Part shown: piece after piece, positions 1-11,768 of the stretch
Position numbering within the stretch: position 1 is the stretch's first letter
Layout: every line of letters starts with the position of its first letter
NCBI GenBank assembly: GCA_013396755.1
Contig: VWZF01002590.1
Coordinates: forward strand, 2,690,359-2,754,358
Direction: 5' to 3'
DNA length: 64,000 nt
DNA from: Sclerurus mexicanus
Taxonomy: Eukaryota > Chordata > Aves > Passeriformes > Furnariidae
Program-made: the position numbers and the translations under genes
The notes under the pieces: generated by a model
Told to the model about the DNA's origin: nothing
The model's database searches: none
What the model saw: the letters and a program-made list of their open reading frames with translations, nothing else

Positions 1-150
1 TTAATCATTACCTCAACGGGAAGAAAAAGGACTTTACAGTGAAATTTATGCAACATGTTTTTAGAAATCTGCAGTGCGTCACTTTCTGCAAGTGTTAATT
101 TCTTTTCATGGATTTTAAGGCATATCTAAATCGTAAGGCTCAAACCTGTA

Positions 151-222
151 AATCATAGAATGGTTTGGATTGGAAGGGACCTTAAAGATCCCAGCCCCAC
201 TGCCATGGGCAGGGAGTAAGTC
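151..222 (-). repeat. CR1 LINE 3' tail fragment
   Basis: The + strand reads AATCATAGAATGGTTTGG followed by TTGGAAGGGACCTTAAAG and a CTGCCATGGGCAGGGA block. This is the reverse complement of the extreme 3' end of CR1 LINEs, which are abundant in birds and other sauropsids. Only the last ~70 bases are present, which is usual for 5'-truncated CR1 copies. The element is non-coding and is the first sign that the window is avian or reptilian. Confidence 0.85.
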
Positions 223-835
223 TACATCTTGTGAGATAAATGCCACCTACAATGTTCAAAATTAGATAAAACAAGGAGGTATCAATTCAGATGCCTGATT
301 TTTCATCATAATACACATTTGTGGTAAAACTTAGAAGAGTCATTTGTCATTTTTGCTTTACTGAGATTCTGCAGGCTTCAAAGGGAAGGCAGCAAAAAAG
401 GGGAATGTACTACATGCCTCTTTTTAAATTTTCCAACCAGCCAATACATGATCTCATAGATTGGAAAGATTTCTCATGGCAAACTAAAAGACAATACTGA
501 GTCAGATGATTAATCTGCTTCCAGAATGTATTCCAGTTTTTCAGCAATTTATTACTTGAGCTTAGCCAAATGTGAAGAAACAGCTGAAGTAAAGCCAACA
601 ACAGGACGTGTATGCTGTTTACAAGAACGATTTCAATACTACTTCATTGTATGTAGGCTAAAGCAAAATTACGTACTTACACTATGAGAAGTAAACCTAT
701 TAAAAGTATATTATTTTCTATAGATTTTTACCTTCTGTAAAGCCTAAATCTGAACAGTACAATTAAAATAGACTTGGCATTCCCCTGTCCCCCCACCCTG
801 AAGAACTGCTTCGTTAAACATATTCCACCTTTGCA
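223..835. other. Non-coding stretch; possible 3' UTR of the minus-strand candidate gene
   Basis: No recognisable gene. A 64-codon minus-strand frame at 410-601 is within chance expectation. If the candidate terminal exon at 836-1096 is real, this stretch would be its 3' untranslated region, and a minus-strand AATAAA at 553-548 would be the nearest polyadenylation signal, about 285 bases past the stop. Confidence 0.3.
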
Positions 836-1096
836 TTATGCAGACATTAATTTTGAGGCTGTATTGTCCAGCTTAGACCACAGCAGCTGACTGTGCAGTG
901 GAAACATTAGGTACCAAATCTCAAAAGACTGGCAAACAAATTCAAGTTTATTCAATCTACATGGCCTCTTTGGAGCACTAATTAACAGCATAAAATTGAG
1001 CAGGAAGTCCCTCCAAAACTGTTTGCAACTGTGGTTGCTAGACATTTTTATAATACATTTTAAAAGCAGCATCTCAAAGTCATTGCAGAGTTGCCC
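836..1096 (-). CDS. Candidate terminal coding exon, unrecognised protein
   Basis: Starting after a TACAG acceptor (first exon base 1096), 86 codons are open to a TAA at 836. The predicted peptide contains CKQFWRDFLLNF and EFVCQSFEIWYL and would be mostly helical. I do not recognise it. Its starting phase (0) matches the phase-0 end of the candidate exon at 1249-1418, leaving an intron of about 150 bases. A stronger pyrimidine-tract acceptor lies 18 bases upstream but leads to an early stop in that frame. The open length alone is only marginally unusual for AT-rich DNA. Confidence 0.2.
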   Translation of the reverse strand, partial: GQLCNDFEMLLLKCIIKMSSNHSCKQFWRDFLLNFMLLISAPKRPCRLNKLEFVCQSFEIWYLMFPLHSQLLWSKLDNTASKLMSA

Positions 1097-1248
1097 CTGT
1101 ATTTAAATACTCTGCAGGACATACGGGAAGAAAATGTAAGCCTTCTGAGGACAGCAAATTCCAGCGGTGGTCTTTGGCAAAAATGAAAGACAACCCACGT
1201 GATGGAAAACATGGCAAAGGATGGCAGTGAAAAGGCAGCATTACTCAC

Positions 1249-1418
1249 AAACAGAGAAGCTCTTCTTCTAGCATAAAGATACAGATTGTGCCAGCAAGTC
1301 TGAATTGAGCTCAACTGGTAGGAATACTTTTCATCACTGAGAGATATCAGTAAGTGTATCACGTTCTGCACTTCTCCTGAAAGCAGTTGGTACAAGTATT
1401 TACACTCCTTGGAAATTG
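1249..1418 (-). CDS. Candidate internal coding exon, unrecognised protein
   Basis: The exon is open for 56 codons and ends in a near-consensus donor, CTGTTT|GTGAGT. The acceptor is either CATAG before base 1418 (entering with two bases of a codon) or TTTCCAAG a few bases further in (phase 0). Peptide landmarks are KYLYQLLSGEVQNVIHLL and, at the end, LYLYARRRASLF. The alternating hydrophobic pattern suggests helices, but no family is recognised. Its phase-0 end fits the next candidate exon at 836-1096. Support is the splice signals and the open frame only. Confidence 0.22.
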
Positions 1419-2249
1419 CTATGAAACTTCAGGACCACTACTAGAGTCTTATGAAACATGCACATGGACAGAAAGGAATCTTCTATCCCCAGCATGCAGC
1501 CAACTCTATGGCAGAACGTAGTAACTGCTGAGAAAGCCACCAAAGAAGAAAAAGTTAAAAATAGTGTTTATTAAAAAATAAGCAAACAAAAAAAAGGACA
1601 ATCCTGCGGATGAATTCAGATAGGGAGATCAATAGACTGAATCTGACCCAGTATATAGCATGCAAAAAAGAACACTAAAGATGCTACACTTCCAGACACA
1701 TTTTTCCACCCATAAAGGCCCATGGTTTTCAGACCCCACTAACTGCAAAACTGTCAGATGTAGCATATGTCACTCAGCACACATTTGGCAACTTTCCCTT
1801 CTCCTGTCCACATCATCACTGAGATCTCATGCAAGTAATTGAGATACTCGAACTATCTCCTTGAAGCTCCCTGGAAGTCACACTACCACTAACTTTCAAA
1901 TGACCTCTCTGCTTCATCTCTCTTGAGGTTGTATGTTTAGCTTGAAACTCTAATAAGAGTGCAGAAAAACATCCCTCTGTGGCAGACATCTCCCATGTCT
2001 TAAAATCCTGCCCTCCCTTTTTGGTTCATTTCATGCATCTTTGAGTCTGGGGTATAGAAGTCAGACAGACAAGCTATTTGATAGGTACAGTCTGCCTGAA
2101 CTGACAGCAACAGAGAGAAAAAGGAGAACAGGGAAGGCAGACAGCCACCAAACTTCTCGCAAAATGAACACAAGCAAGTCACTGTGGCACAGAAACAGGG
2201 GAATGCAGCCACAACATTGTTGCCAGGCTTCAATGCAAGATACGGAAAG

Positions 2250-2319
2250 TACCAAATATTCTCCTTGTGGCAATTTCTGTGGCATAATGTCAGCAGTCGT
2301 TTGCAGACCAAAAGACTCT
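2250..2319 (-). CDS. Candidate coding exon start with strong acceptor; 3' end unresolved
   Basis: A textbook acceptor, a long pyrimidine tract ending TTCTCTTGCACAG, precedes base 2319. In the frame entered from the candidate exon at 2745-2802 (AG|A) the sequence is open as ESFGLQTTADIMPQKLPQ and onward to about base 2061. The donor is unclear: a weak TTG|GTACTT lies near 2250 and a GTCAGT near 2100. I do not recognise the peptide. Confidence 0.17.
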
Positions 2320-2744
2320 CTGTGCAAGAGAACAATAGCAAAATAAAACAGCAGGTTTAGTTTCCTTTGACAACGCCACGCCAAACTCTTTTGTTTAAAA
2401 GATTAGTGTCCACAGTATTTCACAGACTGAATATCTTTCCTCTGTTCACTTTTCTAATGCAAAACATTGTACCATACCTGAAACACAGCAGCAGCCCTCC
2501 AGGCTTGTCTCCTGGGGACAATGACAACACATATGGGCAACAGCTTATCATAAAGTCTTGGTACATGCTAGACTAGTCTGCTAGACCCTGTTTTGACCAG
2601 ATTAGAGCTTTCCACTCTGAGAAGCAAGTGGATTTAAAGCCCAAAATAATGTTATCCTATTTAATCTTGTTATTTTGTGTAGTTAGGGGAAAAAAAGACA
2701 GATTTTTTTAACTACAGATAAAACTGCAGACACGGTTGCTTTAC

Positions 2745-2802
2745 CTGAAGTTTTGGAAATCAAAACTGGTTGCCAGCTGAATCTCTAATCCTCTTAACTG
2801 TG
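2745..2802 (-). CDS. Candidate small coding exon
   Basis: Fifty-eight bases lie between an acceptor GTGCAG and a good donor TTCAG|GTAAAG. The single fully open frame reads QLRGLEIQLATSFDFQNF. It takes two bases from the upstream exon and leaves two over, which fits the candidates at 3700-3770 (upstream) and 2319 (downstream) without adjustment. The exon is short, so an open frame by itself means little. Confidence 0.2.
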
Positions 2803-3699
2803 CTGCACTATACAAGTATATATAAATAGGATAAAGCACCACATATACTATTATAGCTCTATATACTACATACTATTATACTATTATAGGAAAGTTTTGA
2901 TTATGAGGAACAAGAAGTTACATCTAATCTTTAAACCCATTGCCAGGCCTACCTATAAGCTTATATATGTACATACACATCTTACTTCTGAACAGGTAGG
3001 ACAACATTTCAGTTCATTCCATATTACATGTTCTTAAGATAAGAGTGATTAGCAATGCAAGGAGATGCCCTAGTTGGGTACAATCAGGTACATCTCACAT
3101 TAAGTAATCTCAACAGACCAGATTAGTTTTTCCATGTCCTCACAAGGTATGTATGTGTAGGAGGAAATGGGAAGAAGAAAACTCTAACCCACATATCCGC
3201 CTAATGCCCTACTCTGGACTGCACTGGGAACCATAATCACAGCAATGTAAAGCATCATCTTGTGGGAACATACCACTTCTAAACCATTCTAATTAAAAAA
3301 TAATAATACAAATATTTGTCTATCTACTAATGTGGACAACAAATGGTTATTTTTGTGAACAGTATTTTCACTCCTCTAATACAGCCAGCTATTGTAGTCC
3401 AGTATTTATAAAATCTTATTACTGTATTTCCCAATACACACTAAGGAATAACTTGTCCTTTTACAGTTTTACCACTAGAAACTTAGAGACAGGGAACATA
3501 ATTTCCTAAAATTAGAGGCAGAATTGGAAAGGATAAATCCATAATAGCAATCATTACTCAGAGCCTCACAGCTGGGTATATTGCATTCATTAACAAAATG
3601 GGAGAGAAGAAAATATCTTAACAGAAAATTCTCAGAAAGTTCCTTGTGACTAATTAGTCAGGAATCACTGCAGCAAAATTACACACAAGTGCCCTTGAC

Positions 3700-3770
3700 C
3701 TGCCTGTAGCTGACGACTTATAGCCAGCAGCTCACTACTTTTTTCCAAGCAGACAGTGGATGAGCTTCTA
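3700..3770 (-). CDS. Candidate small coding exon
   Basis: Seventy-one bases are open as RSSSTVCLEKSSELLAISRQ plus three residues, ending at donor GCAG|GTCAAG, a non-ideal but acceptable donor. The acceptor TTTCCAAG was chosen because it restores the phase from the candidate at 4218-4264; an alternative TAG four bases inside would create a stop. That flexibility lowers confidence. Confidence 0.15.
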
Positions 3771-4217
3771 CTTGGAAATCAACCAGATAAAAATTATCTT
3801 CCCCAATACTGCTTAAGTGAAAGATGGAAGAAATTTTTGACACATCAATAAATTAGAAGAATTCTTCGCAGAAGAGGTCTATCAATGTAAATGCTTTACA
3901 GTTCAGAGCTACTGCACTGGCTCTGTTGAATACAGAAACCAACAGAAAATGTTTTAAGCAGTTATCATTCCTCCATGTTACTCTGGGATTACCCATACCG
4001 CCAAAAAACACAAACCACCACTGTGAACAGAAACCAGGTGTTTAAGGAGGATCTTCGGCAGCATAACACTAATGCAAAGACAGTAATTTGCAAAAAAAAG
4101 TTACTCCATGGGATCTGCTGGAGTTGAGCTGAAGATACAGCCTAACACAAATTTGTAAATAAAGGAACTAGTAGAGTAATTAAGGTATCAGGGAAGAATA
4201 GCTGGGCTTTGTTTTAC

Positions 4218-4264
4218 CATCTTATGTTTTCAGTGATGCACTGAGGATGTGCCTGTATCACACC
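4218..4264 (-). CDS. Candidate small coding exon with very strong acceptor
   Basis: The acceptor CTATTTTTCTTCTCTTAAG-like tract (reverse strand, just above base 4264) is nearly pure pyrimidine. Forty-seven bases follow, open only in the frame GVIQAHPQCITENIR, and end at AAGATG|GTAAAA. An alternative longer exon, starting at a CCACAG 26 bases upstream, is also open. No protein family is recognised. Confidence 0.2.
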
Positions 4265-4718
4265 CTTAAGAATAAGAGAAGAAAAATAGACTGTGGAACA
4301 TGGGAGAACATCTACAATGGTTCTCATCTCCACGTCCCAGCTATGGCTCAATGTCCAAGTCATCCTACAAGAGCTAGCAAGGAATGAATTCAGATTCATC
4401 ACATGATGTAAGGTGAAAACACTCCAGCATTCATTTAGCACCATTAGTGAAAAAGAACCAACTTAGATGCAGGATTTGCTTCTTTTAAATATGTTTTAAT
4501 CCACATGCAAATAAACACCATGTATCAGTTCACACAAAATGTTTTCCTAGAAACTTTATAGTGCTTAGTTCAATATTTTCTCACTACCTTTAAAAAGACT
4601 GGATGTCTTCATTCGATTCTTCAACTATGCCATATGCACAAAAGCAGAAAGCTTTACTTGAAGTCAGGAGAGACTCAAAAGGCAAGAAAATTTACTTAAA
4701 ACACCTTTTAGAACTTAC

Positions 4719-4779
4719 TGATGTTAGCCCGTGATAATGCATTACAAACCAATTTTTTTTCTTGTTTGTTGTGTACTTC
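4719..4779 (-). CDS. Candidate small coding exon
   Basis: Bounded by acceptor TTTCTCTAG and a consensus donor CATCA|GTAAGT. Two frames are open: EVHNKQEKKLVCNALSRANI, or KYTTNKKKNWFVMHYHGLTS when entered after two codon bases. The second fits the neighbouring candidates at 5466-5535 and 4218-4264. Because the frame is chosen by its neighbours, this exon adds little independent support. Confidence 0.15.
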
Positions 4780-5465
4780 CTAGAGAAATGTTGATTCACA
4801 GTAGCAAAAAACCATAAGACATACCAGTCAGTAGCTGATCTGCACTTAAATCCAGCCTTTATGTTGCATTAGAGACAGCACTATATAAACACTTAAGAAA
4901 CTACTTAGGTCAGCATACATTTCACCACTTTCCTAATTTCCATATTTAATATAAAAATGGTAACTGATACTCAAATTTACTTGGACCATTAGCTTTTTAC
5001 CTATATTTTTTTATAATCTGCATTTTAATGAAATATATAATCATGTATGTATATAATTTTTAAAACAAATTGAAAACACTATTAAATTTCAGAAATACAT
5101 AAATAAAACACTTCTAAATTTAAGAAATTAAAGACTTCATAAACTGAGACTACATGAACTAATCCATAGTTATAAATTTTAAATAGTTTGTTTTGTCTCA
5201 TTTCATAAGTATATCCTCTGAGAACTAATTGAAAAATCTCAGCCTCTAATCAATGGCATTTCTTTGTAAGATAAAAACCACTCCCAAATATTCCGTATTT
5301 ACGTTTCTCAAAGGCTTATCAGCTTTATTAATTGTTTTCTGTAGACTCATACTAAGGGACATAATACAAATAGAAAAAAAAACATTCCTCCTGCACCTGC
5401 AGAAGGGGTCACTGATGTCTAAAGCAGATTTAACACTTTTGCAAACTTTGGTTACTTGCTCTCAC

Positions 5466-5535
5466 CTAATGGCTTCATTTCCAGCAGTGGTCTGACTTTT
5501 CTTCAGAACATTGTACCTCATGAATATTTTAGTTT
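5466..5535 (-). CDS. Candidate coding exon with good splice sites
   Basis: Acceptor TTTTACTGCATTAATTTCAG and donor CATTAG|GTGAGA are both near consensus. The 70 bases between them are open as TKIFMRYNVLKKSQTTAG followed by NEAI. This basic, hydrophilic composition is more protein-like than most frames in the window. The entry phase fits the candidate at 9519-9561. I cannot name the protein. Confidence 0.24.
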
Positions 5536-8500
5536 CTGAAATTAATGCAGTAAAATATTAGACTTCATTACAGGTTGTCACAAAGACAAATCATGATCTA
5601 AATATTTAAAGGAAAATATATTTCAAATTTGGAAAACTATTTTAAGTCTTCTTTTAAAACCTGTCTTGTTCAGTACCGTAATGTACAGTTTTTTTTCACT
5701 ATGAACAGTTAATCTAGTGCTTGTGACAGGCACTTGGAATTAACTAGTGACAGCCTTGCTTGAATGAACAAGGTAAAAAAAGCATACAGGATGCCCACAA
5801 CAGACTGGAATTTTTCCCATATTGTCCATCTTCATCTTCAGTTAGGGTTAAGTTTCAGGCAGATATAATAATATAATTAACAGTATTTTAAAATCTTCTG
5901 ATCACATATTCCCACTCTCAACATTAATGCAGGAAGAACAAACTGCCCTTGCCAAGGACTCAAACACAGCCAGAGATATCACATTTGACAGTGTTAGATG
6001 TCCTGGTCATAACAAGGAAGATGACTGCTTTAAGGCTGTTTAGAAGAAGGAAGAAAAATCCCTTTATTTGCTATCCTTAAATAAAAAAAAAATTGGGATC
6101 TATTTCAGGAAACACAGAAATATAATCTGAAAAAGTATTTGGTTTAAAATTCAACTGCTCTAATTGAAGACAATTTGCATTCTTTTTATTTTTAACTGGG
6201 TTCCCTAGCATGAGATCATATTCTTATTTTTGCCACAATGGGGTGCATAGCATTGTCACAAATTTCACCCAGCTGCAATGTCATTCCCAGCACACTGTGC
6301 AAGTGTGGTCCTGCCACTCTGTGAGAGCAAACCAGTTGTATTCCAAGGCTTGCCCCATCCTCCACAATATTTGGCAATGCTAAAACATGCATGTTGCCTA
6401 TTTTTAAAAGAAATTCAGGCTTTCATGGAGGAGGAGACAAACTATTTTATAGCTTTCACGGTTGGTGAAAAAAGTTGACAAATACACTTTGACCAACTAA
6501 TGCAGTATTTTATCTCTCCAAGGCTACAGAGAGCCCTCAGTAAAAGGGGGAGAGCCAGCAGATGTCTGGTCTGCCCTTGGCTGGGAACAAGCCCCAGGCC
6601 AAGGTCCAAGCAGAGCCTGACTCATGACTGTTCTTCTCCCTCAAGGACTTTCTGGGACTGATTTCCTTCTGGCGTCAGTCAGTACTTCTTGCAATTATGA
6701 GTTTTCGCCTGAGAGATTAGATGGGTGAAGGCTCTGAGAGCAAATCCTTTTCCAAAAGCCATCCCCTAATAGCACTGGGCTGAAGGACTAGCATGAACAA
6801 ACCCTGCAGAAAGCCTGGCTGATAAGGCTCTTGTAGCCCCGTGATTGCTGAGCATCTGAGCTTCAACCTTCATGATAAGGTGGAGCCTATCAGCAAAGAC
6901 AAACCTTTAAGGTTAATACAACCATTCAGCTTTAGGGCAAAAGTTCTATTACGCTTTCTTAGCTCTGAATGTGGGTGGAACTCACGTAAGTCAGACTTTT
7001 GTATCCAAGTGTACAGACACAAGGTAGGGCAAGTATAGACATTTAAACTAAATTAATTTAGTATTTTAAAGGCATTGTTTAACAGTACAATCTTTATTTA
7101 CAATTCAAGAAGGCACATTTTTTAAAGCAGCCCTGAACACAGATTAGTGGCCTACAAGAATGTAAAGATTTTTACAGTGATAAGATTTGCTCAAAACAGC
7201 ATCCAGCTAACAGTAAACTTCCTCAACACAGCTGAGAGCAGTGATTTCCATGGGCAGTAAGCTGGGCACCATAGTGAAATTGAAAATCACTAGATTTACT
7301 AGAGATGAAAAGGGCTGAAACTGATTGGAAAACATTTATCCCAACTGCTCTGAAGAGACAGGTCAGAAAACAGTATCTTTTTACAGCACATCAATTTTGT
7401 AAGTCAGACACAGCAAGCAGAAGATGCCTTTCTCAAAATACCCTTCAGTTTTGCAGAAGACAATCGAGATTAAACCCTAGCACAGTAAAGTTTCATCATA
7501 AAAATACTTTGGTACTTAAAAGACATAAATATAATAAACAATCTCATGGTAAGAGACATAGATCAGATGGTCATATTCCCAAAGTTTAACATGACCATTT
7601 AGGAAACACCCCAGAATTCAGGCTTTGTCCATGGCAGAGAAGTCTGACCCCCAGAGCTACAGCTTCTCTGGACATGTGACCCAACTCCTCACCCTCAATT
7701 TTTAAACAGTTTCTAAATGTTGATTCTTCACCAAAAGCAAGTACTTCATACTTGCAAGGCCAAATGTTGAAGAGAAAGGAAAAATCAACTGGTTCACCCT
7801 GGCAAACATGACATGTCTGTGGTGTGGAGGAAAAAGGGTCTTCTGGCAGCATGGATTGGGCCCTCACAACTGCCTCTCGACTGTCCATAGATGAGTCCCT
7901 GCAATGCAGGCAGCTGTGGCTGCTACCAGCTTCATGGAAGAGATTGCCCCATATCTCAAGTCAGGACACACAGGGATACCTTCACCTCTGTGAGCTGCAT
8001 TCACAAGTCATGGTCCTAGGGCATGGGGTGAGTGCCTCCCACCAGCAAGTACTGCACAGGGCTGGCAGCACTGCCACACCGGGATCTCAGGGGCTTCAGC
8101 AGGTAGGAGTGGGTCTCTGTTTGTTGTGGTAAGGAGCTGGGAATCCAGTGTGCAGGTGAAAAGCATGCAATCAGCCTCCCAGATAGTGCGGCACACAAAA
8201 CATGCACAAAACCCAGTGCGTGCAGACAGAAATATAGCAGTAGGAGAGGGGGCAGTTGCCACTACCTAAACCCAATTCTGCTATCAACAATACATTTGAC
8301 CTGCTAACAATACCCTGCCAAATTAAGCTGAATATCCCCAAATCCCACGGAAATACTAAATGCCATGTATTTTCTTCTGCCTTGTGCACGTATCCTCAGA
8401 ATTAATTTTCCTGTGGACTAATAATAAAATTCATAAACTATAGTTAGGTCAAAGTCCTGCTTCATCTTCACTCCCACTCTGTCCATTCCTTCTCCTCCTC

Positions 8501-9518
8501 AACACAAACTACAGAAACCATCTTCTTTAGCTGTTCCATCCTGCATCCTCAACAGGTTGCAGAGGTAGGAACAGTAATGTTCAGAACGTAGAGTGCAAGA
8601 AAAGAAAGTCAGTTTGAAAGTGAATAAATAAGTTAATGCACACAGTTCCAAGATTATACCCATAATATGCTGTACTAAGAACTTCTTACTGAAGCAAAGG
8701 AGTTATTCAGAAATAGAAATGAGAGTGCCAGTAGCTTTCTCCAGCTTCCCTTGGATTATTTCAAACAGATACAATCTGTTTTCACTTTAAAACCTCTGCT
8801 TTGCACAGCTGTTCAGAGGGCTTCATCTTCAGTGAAACATTGCTTAAATAAAAATGGATACGAACCTGCATATCATTCATATCTAATGCCCTGCCAACCC
8901 ACACCTTCTTTTTACTATCTAATTATCATGTACAAGCCTGTCAAAAGTGTCAAAAGCTTTTCTTTTTTTTTTTTTAAGGCTGCTACTTTTATCATCTGAA
9001 AGATGTCATCACTTTTAGCAATGCTCATTTCTTTTCCAAGGTTTGTGCCTACAAAAGGTCAGAAGAATCCCCTGGACTTCACTGCACTCTGCACCAGTCA
9101 CCTTGGGGAGAGCCTTAGGGGACTGAGCTTATTTGACTGCTTCACATTTCCACCCCCACAGCCGTGGAAGTGGGAATTTACTCATACGGATTGCACCATA
9201 TGATAACTGACATTTCGTATGCAGCTCTCAGCCACAGCTTGCTGAAGGACAGGTAACAGGGACTCATAAGAGCAATAACATGTCAGTTTTTCCCAGTAGT
9301 AACTGGAAAAAAGAGAAAAGATTTCACAACCGTGCAAGTTGTTGTCTTGTCGGAGGAGTCACAGAATTGCTGTTTGCAGCACAAAATTACTTCAAATTCT
9401 TATACAGGTGTAACTATCTATGCGGCAGAATAAAAGGTACTACCATAAACTGCAGGTAAAACCAGATCATTTGCACTGCTTTTTTTGATAAATGAAGTTT
9501 CCACTTAAAAGAACTTAC
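5536..9518. other. Non-coding stretch, probable intron of the minus-strand candidate gene
   Basis: AT-rich sequence with short A and T runs, including a T tract at 8958-8976. Short frames occur on both strands (for example 7305-7589 + and 7586-7888 -), but none has supporting splice structure or recognisable similarity. One minus-strand GTGAGT donor near 6995 has an open frame before it but does not fit the phase of the neighbouring candidates. Confidence 0.4.
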
Positions 9519-9561
9519 TCCTACATTTACAGTAAAGATAAAGCTTCACAGTGCACAGTCT
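9519..9561 (-). CDS. Candidate micro-to-small coding exon
   Basis: Forty-three bases lie between a strong acceptor (TGCATTCATCTGCTGCAG) and a GTAAGT donor. Only one frame is open (RLCTVKLYLYCKCR). It starts in phase 0, matching the phase-0 end of the candidate at 10868-10974, and ends in phase 1, matching 5466-5535. The cysteine- and tyrosine-rich peptide is not distinctive, and chance cannot be excluded. Confidence 0.17.
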
Positions 9562-10867
9562 CTGCAGCAGATGAATGCAGACACCTCATAAACAGAGCAA
9601 TGGCTGCATAACACCAATTGTTTTAAAATCACTTTATACATTTTAGACATTACTAAATCTAGTAAACTTAGTTAAAACAAACCAGTGTAGTGCCAAAAGT
9701 GCTCTATGCCAGGGCTGGGAACACCCAAACAGAAAGACCCTGCCATAACTAAGATGTTTGAAAAGCTTTTTTCATCCCTGACGTATTTGTCCTACTTCTA
9801 ATCCACTCCCACAGCACACTTATTTTAAGGAAGCCAGACTGGAAAAAGAAAGTTAGGAATAGCCAGGAAAAGGAAGCCTGTATCTATTTCATTCTTGGAG
9901 GAAGTACATGAGCAGTGCTGAGATAGCATCTGAAGAGCCTTGCTAGGAAAGGTGAAGGTGCTTGCCATTTGGGATATAGATTGCCACAGGCTTTCCATTT
10001 GTTCGCTCACTGAGCATGGGACCTGCAGACACTATGTAGAACCAGCATTACAAAGATCCAAAAGCTTATGGGGTTTTTTTTCCCCCCATAAATATCTTTT
10101 CTCGCCTCTACTTGTCAGTGGTCCATTTGGCATCATCTAAGAAAACTGGACTGCGACATCTCACCTTGAATCTCTTGTTCCATTTCTTAAATGGATTAAC
10201 CAGTTTCAAATGTCAGATATTAAAACACTAACAGAATACATGTGGCTTTCCACACCACTGATTTTAGCAATTGTTCCAAATTAAAACCAACCCACAAAAG
10301 AGAAAGTCTTAGCAACAATTTAATTTTAGGGTCTTGACTTAAAATCAGATGTTTCACTTGTATTAAAATATCTGCATGATGGAAAACAAGAAAATGTCAA
10401 AAGCACAGACTTTATTATCCTTCCTCTTGCCCCCAGAGAGGCTTCAGCCAGCCAACAGCTCCTTCAAAGCTTCACATCACACATGCCTAGAGACTTAAAC
10501 CAAGAGAAGCAACTGCCAAATTCACGAGGTAGTAAAAGGCTTAGATTTAGAGGGCTCCCTGAGGCTAAACATTTTTTTAAATTAAAAACTCAAAAATAAA
10601 AACTAGAAAGGAGGAAAAGCCCTGAAGTTACTCCCTCCTGGAACAATATGCACACAAATCTCTCACAACCTTCTGAGTCACAACTACCAAGGTTAATAAC
10701 CCAGCATCGACCAAAGAGTTTCTGGGCTTTGCAAAATCCTACAGAGCCTTGCAGGAATCAATGGAGCTGCTCTAGGCTCATTTCATCTTTTTGGAGGCAA
10801 AAAAACCCAATCAGGACACATAACTGCCCTCTTTCAAGTGCAAAGTTTTTAATCCAGGCCTTCATAC

Positions 10868-10974
10868 ATGGGACCACTGACGACGATTACTAACTCCTGC
10901 AACACTATTTGTGCTTAAATTCCTCAATGCACTGAGATCTTGTGGATCTTTCTCTTCACCTTGCAGCGAGTCTA
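10868..10974 (-). CDS. Candidate coding exon, best composition in the window
   Basis: An excellent acceptor (GAAACATTTCTTTTGATTACAG) begins a 107-base exon that is open for 35 codons to donor CCCAT|GTATGA. The peptide starts DSLQGEEKDPQDLSALRNLS and ends NRRQWSH. It is hydrophilic and charged, unlike the random hydrophobic frames around it. Both flanking phases agree with independently chosen neighbours (11063-11094 upstream, 9519-9561 downstream). The family is not recognised. Confidence 0.3.
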
Positions 10975-11062
10975 CTGTAATCAAAAGAAATGTTTCACCT
11001 GCACTCAGCCAGATTTGATTCTGAGAACAGAGCAGCGGCATCACATTGATGCTGTTTGTTAC

Positions 11063-11094
11063 TGATTAATTCTGGTTTTAGGGTATGTCTTGTC
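11063..11094 (-). CDS. Candidate very small coding exon
   Basis: Thirty-two bases lie between acceptor GATTATTCCACAACTTTTCAG and donor AATCA|GTAACA. They are open as TRHTLKPELI in the one frame that joins 11709-11768 to 10868-10974. At this size it is supported mainly by the strong acceptor and by restoring the phase between two better candidates. Confidence 0.17.
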
Positions 11095-11708
11095 CTGAAA
11101 AGTTGTGGAATAATCTGATCAAAATTGCCCTGAAACCAGTATGTTCCCAACTAACATAACGTAAGATAGAAGAGGCTGTTCTTCTTTTGGTAGAAATTTT
11201 ACTTCTCTCTCAAATATAAAAGTATATAAAAGTATAAAAGAAAATTGTAAGAAATACATACTTACAAATTTCTAAGGTGCAAGAAAAAAAGCAGGCGATA
11301 TTCAATCACTAATTAAAATTTCTGTATAAAAAAATAGAGTACACCTGTGTGCCTGGGGCTAACTATGATTTTTTATTTTATTTTAAATCAAATGCAATGT
11401 CAGATTCTGCAAAGTGCATAAGAAGCATTACAAAAAAGATTGAGATTCATAGCTTCCAGGGAGGAAAAGAGCAAAACACACACAGACACACATGAAAGCA
11501 TCTACAAAAGCTAAACATTCACCATAGAAAGGCAGGAATCTCAATGGTGAAAAATTTATGTTAGTCCACTCTGCTTAGAATGGGTAACTGGATTGAAAAT
11601 GAAATTTATGATGCATAGGTAATGAACCTCTGTGAACCTTTAATTCAATTTTCAATCACATTTCTAGCAGTCAAAAAGTACTTTCTCTATTAATTTTCTA
11701 GCAGTCAC

Positions 11709-11768
11709 CTGTCTCTCCCTTGTATTGCTTTACACATTATTTTAGAAGTTTGCCTACTACCACTACGC
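11709..11768 (-). CDS. Candidate small coding exon
   Basis: Sixty bases follow a strong pyrimidine-tract acceptor (CTTTTTTTTCTGTGTTGTGCCAG-like) and end at donor GACAG|GTGACT. The open frame reads RSGSRQTSKIMCKAIQGRD, a basic, polar peptide. It enters with one base of a codon and leaves with two. No family is recognised. Confidence 0.22.

Noticed and set aside
410..601. Minus-strand 64-codon frame rich in L, W and H downstream of the candidate terminal exon
   Set aside because: It has a faint resemblance to the C-terminal part of a HEAT-like protein, but I could not support any named family. Its position after a stop codon fits a 3' UTR better, and the length is within chance.
4580..4650. 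Open minus-strand segment with donor AAAG|GTAGTG
   Set aside because: The best-looking frame hits a stop just before the donor, the other frame is only about 12 codons, and neither fits the neighbouring phases.
11260..11310. Strong minus-strand donor GTAAGT preceded by a strong acceptor
   Set aside because: All three frames between the acceptor and this donor contain stops, so it is not a coding exon.
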